Shown: in pieces, positions 16,274 through 23,368 of the stretch
How the letters are laid out: each line of letters begins with the position of its first letter
Position numbering within the stretch: position 1 is the first letter of the stretch
Assembly: GCA_031258895.1 (NCBI GenBank)
Contig: JAIRMF010000079.1
Coordinates: 1 to 53,126, forward strand
Direction: 5' to 3'
DNA from: Dysgonamonadaceae bacterium
GTDB lineage: Bacteria > Bacteroidota > Bacteroidia > Bacteroidales > Azobacteroidaceae
DNA length: 53,126 nucleotides
Made by a program: the position numbers and the translations under genes
Notes under the pieces: model-generated
Database searches by the model: none
What the model saw: the letters and a program-made list of their open reading frames with translations, nothing else
What the model was told of the DNA's origin: nothing

Positions 16274-18838
16274 ATGAAAACTTCAAAGATCTTTTTCGCA
16301 AAACTTTTTGTCCTGACGTTCATTTTCGGGGCAAGTTTCACTGCTTTTGCAGACGAGCCTTTCACTCAGGAAAAACCGGTATGGAAAGCTCTTTTCGTTC
16401 TCTATCCCAACGCAGATATCAACTCAAAAGCCAGAACTGTCAGTAACGACGTTCAGGTAATCTCCGACGAGAAAATTGAAAATCATGAGAAATATGCTGC
16501 TGCAGGCTTTAAGTGGGCTATCGAGGAAAGCACCCATCACCGTATCGAAGTTCAACCTACTGTGGTTGTCTCACGTACGGAGCTAAAAAGTGCCGATCTC
16601 ATCGATACCGGCTATGGAAATTATGCCCTTCGTATGCCAAAAGCGGACAGGGACGAATATAACTACGACTCCTATGATGTAGTATTCGTGACGGCGCAAC
16701 ATAAAGAACCTTCGTGGGCGGGTCTCTCTTGGGGACCTATGGACGGCGGCCCTCCATATATCAATGTTGTTGACTTTTTAAGCGATGAAAATACCTCGTG
16801 GAATGCGTATATGCATGAATTTACCCACGGTTTTTCCGATCAAACTAAGAGTACTACAGGGTCAAAGCATCAGCCTGTGAGTGGGACTCTCGCAGACGAA
16901 TATAGTAACTATGGTTACTCTGCGGAAAATCAGCAAGGTAATCCATGGTTCCAAATGCACCCTTTCATTTGTTTCTACCATGATATTTTTGAAGGTACGT
17001 TGAAAAATTACAACACAGGGCAAAAATACCTCGGAGTACACCCCAGTCTTTGGCGGTACAATTACAGTCACAAAGGTACAACGGCCAAACCTGCCTATCC
17101 TGCGTGGGATCTGAGGAACAGTTTCATTACCTACGAATTTTTCGAATGTTCGGGGAAAGTGAATATGTACGACCAGGATATACCGATGCTTCTGAACAAT
17201 GACTATGAGATAACAAAGGATACCGAAACTAAAACCATAACTCTCACCGGAATCAAGGATTATACCGGAACATTGTCTTTTTCCTACGAAAATGAACCGG
17301 TGAAGTACACTGTAACCTATGAAACCAACAGTGAGGAAGTGAAGGAACCCATTTCTGTTGATTGCCATACACAACTTACCGAACCAAAATTGGCTCCGAA
17401 AGCGGGTTATACCTTCGACGGCTGGTTTACGGAACCTGAATTTTATAATAAATGGCTGTTCGATTACGGAGTGTTTCATGAAGGTAACCTGACTCCTGAT
17501 GGTGATTTGACGCTTTATGCCCGATGGATACCCGTTGCCGGAGGCAATATCATCAACCTTGCCGATGATGCAGCACCTTCAAGCGGTGAGGGCTGGACCT
17601 ATGCAAGCAACGTCTATACCGTTCTGGACGGGGCAAATGTGGTTATTGCCGGAGCAAGTACTACCAAACGTGTTGTTGTCGCGAGTGGCGCAACTGCAAC
17701 AATAACTCTTGATGGGGTAGAAATTACTCCTGATTCAAAAGGCAATTACGCACCCTTGACCGTAACCGATGCAAATGTAACTTTGCTTCTTAGCAAGCGA
17801 AATACTTTGACGGCGAGCGGTTCATACAGCCATGCAGCAATCGAACAGAGTGGCGGAGGTACCTTGATTATCAATAATGCCGAAGAAACAGCAGGTGTGC
17901 TTTATGCTACGGGCGGTAAATTTTCAGCCGGCATCGGTGGAAAATCCAATTCGGGTTGTGGTACAATCATAATAAATGGAGGTGTGATCTTTGCTTCAAG
18001 TGATGTTACATACAGTGCCACATCGCACGGAGCTGCTATCGGCGGCGGACGCTACGGAAAAGACGGTAACATAACGATTAACGGTGGCGTAATATCGGCA
18101 GTCGGCAAAAAACCGGGAGTCGCGATCGGAAATGGAGAGTCAGGCACCATCAATACCGTTACCATCAATGGCGGTACGGTATATGCAAGTGCGGGAAACG
18201 CTCGCCCGATCGGCAACGGTAACGCAACAGGAGAAGGTATAACCATAGGCGTTAATGCGGTTGTGTTTATGACAAGCAACTCACAGCCTTTTGCAGGAAC
18301 AATAGAATCGGGAGCAATCGTTCGTGAGGAGACCGTTGAGAGCGGAAGTTTTCTGACTATAACACAAAATACCGTAGATGCTCTAATTAAAGGTACAAAT
18401 CTGGATATACACGGAAATGCTATTCTCGGCGTTCCGGTTGGTGGTACATTGACGATAGACGAAGGACTTGCCCTCAACAATTACGGCAGGGTTCTCGCAA
18501 ATTCAATCAATGGCGTCAAGCAGCAGGATGGTATATCGTATGGCGATATTGTTGATTGGAACAGCGGGAACCGAGGTAATATCAATACGGCGGTAAGGTC
18601 GGTAAACGCATCATTTGAATACAAAGTCTATCCGAATCCTGTACGCGATATTTTATTTGTCGAATCCGAGGTTGCAATTGAGAAAATCGAAATAACCGAT
18701 CTAAGCGGACGGACAGTAATCGTTAAACGTCCGGTGGGAACTTCTGCCAAAATTGACGTTTCAGAACTTGCTAATGGCGTTTATTTCGTTGCAATTGAAA
18801 CAGAAAAGGGAAAAACGGCTAAAAAAATTATCAAGTAG
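16274..18838 (+). CDS. T9SS-secreted metallopeptidase-like protein
   Basis: 854 aa. In order: signal peptide (1-27, ending AFA); catalytic region (about 35-330) with a canonical HEFTH zinc motif at residues 181-185 and LADEY at 206-210; one InlB-type repeat (about 350-420, GYTFDGWFTEPEF...LYARW); the glycine-rich beta-repeat module (about 425-770); and a T9SS type A sorting domain (about 785-854, KVYPNPVRD...GVYFVAIE...KKIIK). HExxH followed by LADEY resembles M64-type peptidases, except that about 16 extra residues separate the two parts, so the family assignment is tentative. The beta module is nearly identical in places to that of the preceding gene, indicating duplication. It probably acts at the cell surface on unknown proteins or glycoproteins. 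Confidence 0.8.
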   Translation: MKTSKIFFAKLFVLTFIFGASFTAFADEPFTQEKPVWKALFVLYPNADINSKARTVSNDVQVISDEKIENHEKYAAAGFKWAIEESTHHRIEVQPTVVVSRTELKSADLIDTGYGNYALRMPKADRDEYNYDSYDVVFVTAQHKEPSWAGLSWGPMDGGPPYINVVDFLSDENTSWNAYMHEFTHGFSDQTKSTTGSKHQPVSGTLADEYSNYGYSAENQQGNPWFQMHPFICFYHDIFEGTLKNYNTGQKYLGVHPSLWRYNYSHKGTTAKPAYPAWDLRNSFITYEFFECSGKVNMYDQDIPMLLNNDYEITKDTETKTITLTGIKDYTGTLSFSYENEPVKYTVTYETNSEEVKEPISVDCHTQLTEPKLAPKAGYTFDGWFTEPEFYNKWLFDYGVFHEGNLTPDGDLTLYARWIPVAGGNIINLADDAAPSSGEGWTYASNVYTVLDGANVVIAGASTTKRVVVASGATATITLDGVEITPDSKGNYAPLTVTDANVTLLLSKRNTLTASGSYSHAAIEQSGGGTLIINNAEETAGVLYATGGKFSAGIGGKSNSGCGTIIINGGVIFASSDVTYSATSHGAAIGGGRYGKDGNITINGGVISAVGKKPGVAIGNGESGTINTVTINGGTVYASAGNARPIGNGNATGEGITIGVNAVVFMTSNSQPFAGTIESGAIVREETVESGSFLTITQNTVDALIKGTNLDIHGNAILGVPVGGTLTIDEGLALNNYGRVLANSINGVKQQDGISYGDIVDWNSGNRGNINTAVRSVNASFEYKVYPNPVRDILFVESEVAIEKIEITDLSGRTVIVKRPVGTSAKIDVSELANGVYFVAIETEKGKTAKKIIK

Positions 18839-19123
18839 CCCAAATTAATTTGGGATTGTGAAATCATAACAGGGTGATAAAAAGATGTGTGTCAAAAGTA
18901 ATTTTCTTGATTCTCGAATATGAATTAAAAACTTTTGACACACTTTTGTTATAAAAATATTTTTAGCAGGAAGCAATAAAAGCGTCAACGAACCGTTAGA
19001 TATTATCGGATAATGAGACTAAAAAGCATTTTCTGTTCGATGGCGTATGAGACACACAAATTAGATAATGAGGTGTTGTACGGAAAAGTTAGGAAGAAAT
19101 TCAAAAATTAAAAATAGAAAATT
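18839..19123. other. intergenic region with two palindromes
   Basis: A perfect 16-base palindrome CCCAAATTAATTTGGG (18839-18854) abuts the stop codon. A 13-bp inverted repeat, GTGTGTCAAAAGT (18887-18899) with ACTTTTGACACAC (18931-18943), encloses a 31-base loop and is followed by TTTTGTT. The remainder, 18951-19123, shows no gene and no clear promoter. Confidence 0.6.
18887..18950 (+). terminator. probable terminator after the T9SS block
   Basis: A perfect 13-bp stem with a long 31-base loop is followed by a short T-rich run. It separates the secreted-protein genes from the lipoprotein/VTC operon. Confidence 0.5.
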
Positions 19124-19948
19124 ATGAACATTTTATTAAGCAAAATCAAACCATGTTTCGGTTATCTCGCATCGGGACTATCTGCCTTGATGCTATTTGC
19201 ATCCTGTAACGAAGGAGAAGGACTCGGCGGCAGGGCGTCAATCGAAGGTTACGTCTATGAAGTTGTCCATTTCGACGATAACTATTCGTTTTGGGCTGAT
19301 ACCACAAAAAACGGAAAGGCGGGAGTAAAAGTTTACATCACAGCCGAAGACGACGATCAGGTGCTCGACAACATTGATACAGGCCCTAATGGCTATTACC
19401 GTTTCGATTACCTCCGTAAAGGTCAATACCGCGTTTACGCAGAATCGAAAGACAAGTGGGACAACCAAACCCTTGAGATCAAAAACGTGAAAATAGGATC
19501 TTCGGGAACCAGTATTGCCGAACCCATATATTACCATAGAGGCGATATATACAATACGGCAATGATTAAAGGACGGGTCTGGGTTAAATATTATACTAAG
19601 TTTGAAGATAACCAGGGCAACACCGCCGGTTACATCCCCGTTAGAATCAATGGACAGGATTCTGTTCCTGCCACTTTGGCGCGGGTCTTTTGTGCAAATT
19701 CTACGGATAGCACGTATATTGCCGATTTCAGGAGTAATGGTGAGTTTGTATTCAAAGAATTACGGCCTAACAAAACGTATGAAATTTACGCCATTACCAA
19801 GGTCAAAATATCAGTGGATAGTCCGTATAAAAATTTAGAAGAGAGAACTCCTGTGCAGACCGTTGTGGTACGTGAACCTTACAAATATTATCCCGATCCG
19901 GAGGTAGGTGACCCGGAGCTATCAATTACAATCATCGAAAATCTTTAA
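19124..19948 (+). CDS. lipoprotein with transthyretin-like beta domains
   Basis: 274 aa. The signal peptide ends in a lipobox (LFASC, Cys28), so it is a predicted lipoprotein. Two regions (about 36-130 and 145-265) look like prealbumin or SdrB-like folds: ASIEGYVYEV...GVKVYITAEDD...GYYRFDYLRKGQYRVYAES, then AMIKGRVWVKYYT...FKELRPNKTYEIYAIT. Such domains usually serve as structural or adhesive modules. It begins the compact cluster that continues through the VTC and DUF4956 genes. The gap to the next start is 10 bases, so co-transcription is very likely. The specific function is unknown. Confidence 0.75.
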   Translation: MNILLSKIKPCFGYLASGLSALMLFASCNEGEGLGGRASIEGYVYEVVHFDDNYSFWADTTKNGKAGVKVYITAEDDDQVLDNIDTGPNGYYRFDYLRKGQYRVYAESKDKWDNQTLEIKNVKIGSSGTSIAEPIYYHRGDIYNTAMIKGRVWVKYYTKFEDNQGNTAGYIPVRINGQDSVPATLARVFCANSTDSTYIADFRSNGEFVFKELRPNKTYEIYAITKVKISVDSPYKNLEERTPVQTVVVREPYKYYPDPEVGDPELSITIIENL

Positions 19949-19958
19949 TCATTCCGTT

Positions 19959-20468
19959 ATGAATAGAATTTCAAGGAAAGAATTTATAAGGAAATCTATC
20001 ACAGGCTTTTTCGCCACTGTTTTTGGAATCGGCGCTACTCGCGCGGTAGGTAGCCGGCAGTTGCCCGCCGAACAGCAACCATCGGTACAGCAAAGAGCCA
20101 ATGCCTATTTTCTAACTCCCGAGGAAAAACGTGCACAACGTAAAGGTCTTGTCGTCAAGGAAGAAAACACACTCGCAAACGGTAAAACCAAATGGCTTGA
20201 CCATTGGGCGGTATGGGATTCGGACGGATACAAAATTGAAGAAATAGAGTATAACACCTATGGGATCAAGATTGAAAGAAGGACCTACCAATATGATAAG
20301 GAGACCGGAAAGATAACCGAAGAAAGAGTTTATAACGACAAAAACAGACTCGATAGAATCCGCAAGTACGACTACGAGCCGGAAACTCTAAGGAAGACCA
20401 AACAATACAACTTCCTTCCCAACGGAAAGCTCTACTCGACAAAAGTCTATGAATATTCCTATAGATAA
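19959..20468 (+). CDS. small exported protein with Tyr-rich beta repeats, unknown function
   Basis: About 169 aa from ATG 19959, chosen because it lies just after the previous stop and exposes an N-terminal signal (MNRISRKEFIRKS followed by a hydrophobic stretch). The SRKEFIRK segment resembles a Tat motif with Lys replacing the second Arg. The rest has short charged beta repeats (KIEEIEYNTYGIKIERRTY, TEERVYNDKNRLDRIRKYD), similar in style to MORN or RHS-like strands. No enzyme motif was recognised. The following VTC gene starts one base after this stop, so the two are translationally linked. Confidence 0.65.
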   Translation: MNRISRKEFIRKSITGFFATVFGIGATRAVGSRQLPAEQQPSVQQRANAYFLTPEEKRAQRKGLVVKEENTLANGKTKWLDHWAVWDSDGYKIEEIEYNTYGIKIERRTYQYDKETGKITEERVYNDKNRLDRIRKYDYEPETLRKTKQYNFLPNGKLYSTKVYEYSYR

Positions 20469-20469
20469 T

Positions 20470-21216
20470 ATGGCAGTCATTACATTAGACGAGATGTCTC
20501 ATATCCGTTTGATGGACCGTATTGACACGAAATACGTTGCAAACGCCGCTCTGTTGCCTGTGATACTATCGAAAATGCAGTCGCGTTTTATGGTTCAGGT
20601 CATTGATAGCAAGCGGATAGCAAACTATTCGACACAATATTTCGACACCAATGCCCTGGACTTTTTCACGATGCACCAAAACGGTAAACTCAACCGGCAG
20701 AAGATACGAATCCGCTCCTACGTTGACTCCAATCTGTCATTCCTGGAGATCAAAAACAAGAACAACAAAGGACGGACAAGCAAAAAACGAATACCCTCAC
20801 CCGTATCGCACGTCAAAGCCGTGAAAGACTTTGCCGAAGGCTTGAAATTTCTCAACGAAAACGCCATGTTTTCTACCGGTCTCCTTGCTCCCGTTCTGGA
20901 AAACAGCTTTCAGCGAATGACCTTTGTCAACAAAAAAGCTACGGAACGCATTACTATCGACGTCGGACTTTCGTTTCGCAACTATCATACAAACACCAGC
21001 GTATCCCTCGACAGTACGATGATCCTCGAATTGAAACAAGACGGCCTGCAACATTCGGACTTTGCCGAAATTCTAAAAGAACAGGGCGTCAGGCGTTCCG
21101 GGTTCAGTAAGTACTGCTACGGTATAATTTTCACGGATCCAAACTGCAAATACAATCGTTTCAAAAGAAAAATACATATTTTCAACAAAAACAACCTAAT
21201 TAATCAATCAATATGA
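20470..21216 (+). CDS. VTC-domain polyphosphate polymerase family protein
   Basis: About 248 aa from ATG 20470. The VTC fold motifs are all present: DRIDTKYVAN (near 17-26), YFDTNALDFF, RQKIRIRSY, FLEIKNKNNKGRTSKKR, ERITIDVGLSF and ILELKQDG. In yeast Vtc4 the equivalent Lys/Arg/Glu tunnel residues bind ATP, metal and the growing polyphosphate chain. Bacterial members are annotated as polyphosphate polymerase domain proteins, often next to DUF4956 proteins, as here. Catalysis is inferred from residue conservation. The ATG at 20449 is also in frame but lies within the preceding gene. The stop overlaps the next start (ATGA). Confidence 0.85.
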   Translation: MAVITLDEMSHIRLMDRIDTKYVANAALLPVILSKMQSRFMVQVIDSKRIANYSTQYFDTNALDFFTMHQNGKLNRQKIRIRSYVDSNLSFLEIKNKNNKGRTSKKRIPSPVSHVKAVKDFAEGLKFLNENAMFSTGLLAPVLENSFQRMTFVNKKATERITIDVGLSFRNYHTNTSVSLDSTMILELKQDGLQHSDFAEILKEQGVRRSGFSKYCYGIIFTDPNCKYNRFKRKIHIFNKNNLINQSI

Positions 21217-21938
21217 TTCAAGATGTAATCGACCCAGCCATAAGAGAAGAGTATCTCAGTGATTTATCCAATACTCCTTTCTATAAGCTCACAATCGACG
21301 AAATATGCGGAAAACAGTTGCTGGACATTCCCCACTTTGGGATGCTACTGATTTCGTTTATACTGAACGTTGCAGTAGCCTGGGCTATCATACACTTTTT
21401 TTATTACAAGAAAAGCCATCGGAAAGACTACTATTTCACGTTTATGCTTTTCAGCGTAACTGTATTTTTGTTACTCTACATGCTTCAGGGCCTTTCTATG
21501 AATGTAGGCTTCGCCCTCGGTCTGTTTGCTGTTTTCGGAATGATACGCTATCGAACCGAATCGCTGCACATAAGGGACATGACCTATCTGTTTATCATCA
21601 TCGGGCTTTCCGCTGTAAACGGGCTTTCTACCTTCGTTCCATTTGTATCGGTTATTGTAGCCAACCTTCTGTTTCTTTTCTTTGTATTCCTCCTCGAGAG
21701 CAACAGATTCCTTCGCCAGAACTCCACAAAAATTGTTCTCTATGAAAAGATCAAATTGATCAAGCCCGACAAATATCGGGAATTGCTTGCCGACGTAAGC
21801 GAACGTACAGGCCTCGACGTCATCAAGATAGAAGTCGGACACATCGACTTCCTACGTGACGTAGCCTTTCTGAAAGTCCATTATGTGGCGAGTTCCGAGG
21901 AGATCAACACGATCGACCAGATAACCAAGTTCTCATAA
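21213..21938 (+). CDS. DUF4956 integral membrane protein
   Basis: 241 aa with an N-terminal amphipathic region, membrane helices at about 42-64, 73-92, 96-111 and 123-162 (probably two), and a soluble C-terminal domain (about 165-241) with ferredoxin-like alternation. The motif FGMIRYRTESLHIRDM after the third helix is the DUF4956 signature. The family is uncharacterised but is repeatedly found with VTC-domain genes, so it may be the membrane partner of the polymerase, for example a transporter for polyphosphate or a regulator. The start overlaps the VTC stop by four bases. Confidence 0.85.
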   Translation: MIQDVIDPAIREEYLSDLSNTPFYKLTIDEICGKQLLDIPHFGMLLISFILNVAVAWAIIHFFYYKKSHRKDYYFTFMLFSVTVFLLLYMLQGLSMNVGFALGLFAVFGMIRYRTESLHIRDMTYLFIIIGLSAVNGLSTFVPFVSVIVANLLFLFFVFLLESNRFLRQNSTKIVLYEKIKLIKPDKYRELLADVSERTGLDVIKIEVGHIDFLRDVAFLKVHYVASSEEINTIDQITKFS

Positions 21939-22073
21939 AAGAAATATCAGGACACAAATAAGTAATAAGACATGCAGACAATTAACATCCAATGCGCCGG
22001 CAGACGTTCAATACGGAAAACGCTCTGCAAAACAGCAACAGCCGGAAATATCGGAGTAATTTTGAGAGAAATG

Positions 22074-22772
22074 ATGAGATACCGCCTGATGATAGTATTA
22101 CTGTTGGCGCCGTTATTGGTTCATGCATGGGAGCGGAGGACAGAGGGCGGTGTGTCATTGCAATACGAGGCCGAAAAAACCCTGAATGAGAACCGATATC
22201 GTAATCGACTAAGCCTAAGTGCAGATGAAGAAATACGCCTTGTCGGTAATAATAATCCGGTATCTTTCGACCGTAGCGTAACCTCTGTTGGGCTTAATTA
22301 TGGTCTGTTGGACAACCGTTTGAAGGCCGGAGCTTTCTACTCCTTCATATACCTCTGGAATGGCGATTATCTCTACGAGATGCGGAATAGGTTTTATTTC
22401 AACCTTTCCTACAGGCAGCCACTCGACAGGCAATGGCAGATTCTGTGGCGCGGACGCTTGCAAACTACTCTTCGCGATGAAAATATAGGTAGTTACCGTG
22501 TCAATCCGCGTTATACGATGAAGAACAAGATTGAAATAAGATACCACAAATTAGGCACGCCATTTCAACCTTACTTGTCATGTGACCTTTCAACCAACCT
22601 CAACGACGATAAAACTCGCTACGACATATTCCGTGCACGCATCCAAGCGGGTACCGCATACAGGTTAAACCTTACAAACACCCTCGATATCTTCGTCCGT
22701 TGGGACGAATACCGCACCGAGGATGATCCACGCAGGATTTATCTCGGTGCATCGTACAGCATGAAATTCTGA
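22074..22772 (+). CDS. DUF2490 outer-membrane beta-barrel protein
   Basis: 232 aa from ATG 22074 (the adjacent ATG 22071 is equivalent). This start was chosen because it gives a proper signal peptide (MRYRLMIVLLLAPLLVHA); the frame runs upstream to 21972 without a credible start. The body is a series of amphipathic strands with alternating hydrophobic residues and ends in YLGASYSMKF, with the terminal Phe typical of outer-membrane barrels. It matches the DUF2490 pattern. It is the last gene of the VTC cluster; a good terminator follows. Its role is unknown, possibly an outer-membrane channel for the cluster. Confidence 0.75.
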   Translation: MRYRLMIVLLLAPLLVHAWERRTEGGVSLQYEAEKTLNENRYRNRLSLSADEEIRLVGNNNPVSFDRSVTSVGLNYGLLDNRLKAGAFYSFIYLWNGDYLYEMRNRFYFNLSYRQPLDRQWQILWRGRLQTTLRDENIGSYRVNPRYTMKNKIEIRYHKLGTPFQPYLSCDLSTNLNDDKTRYDIFRARIQAGTAYRLNLTNTLDIFVRWDEYRTEDDPRRIYLGASYSMKF

Positions 22773-22787
22773 TAACGCCGCTTTTTA

Positions 22788-22828
22788 CTCTCGCGATTTC
22801 ACCTGTCGATGGAAGCGCGAGTTTTTTT
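22788..22828 (+). terminator. intrinsic terminator of the VTC/DUF4956 operon
   Basis: CTCGCG (22790-22795) pairs with CGCGAG (22816-22821), followed by seven Ts. It lies about 20 bases after the DUF2490 stop. Confidence 0.75.
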
Positions 22829-22858
22829 GTAAGAAATTTCACTTTTAACAGTTTTTAT

Positions 22859-22889
22859 TTTGTGTTATAAAAAACATTCCCTACCTTTG
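22859..22889 (+). promoter_or_regulatory. promoter upstream of susC
   Basis: TTTG at 22859-22862 and TACCTTTG at 22882-22889 with a 19-base spacer are an exact match to the Bacteroidota promoter. The susC start is 480 bases downstream, so the transcript would have an unusually long leader. Confidence 0.75.
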
Positions 22890-23368
22890 CACCCATTATG
22901 GTTAAAACAGCAACGCATAAAGATGGAATAGCACAGCTCGATAATACTGTATATCAAGTAGTATCGGATATTTCGTTGCAAAAACAAATAACCCGAGATC
23001 CAAAATTTCCGTTCGCGAAAAATAAAAACATCCAAAAAAATAATAAAAACATTTCAAAACTCACCTCTTTCCCACAGGAAAGCATGACGGATTCTTTACC
23101 GGAAACAGTTTCCGTAAAAATGCACCAAAGGGCTGCTGTGACACAATTGTTTAGAGAAACGCGCGGTCATTTCCGTGAAATGCGGACAAGCCAACGGAAT
23201 GGACCTTTCCCTATTTGCGGGACTTTCTTTATCGGCAAGTCAATAAATTTCAAACAGGAATATGTAGGCGCTCCATCATCATTTTGCCGTTGTCGGTTAT
23301 GATGCTCATGGCGGTGCTACCGTGCAAAATTAAAAAAGTCGAATAAAAACATATAATCTAATTCTTTT
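22890..23368 (+). other. long leader region before susC
   Basis: About 480 bases between a canonical promoter and susC. An open frame of 134 codons (22898-23302) begins only nine bases after the -7 box, shows no family motif, signal peptide or conserved pattern, and has an unusual Lys/Asn-rich composition. I regard it as a probable untranslated leader or a chance frame. A real orphan gene cannot be excluded. Confidence 0.4.

Noticed and set aside
22898..23302. Open frame of 134 codons before susC
   Set aside because: It starts only nine bases after the -7 box, has no recognisable domain or signal and an odd composition. Treated as probable leader sequence, not a gene.
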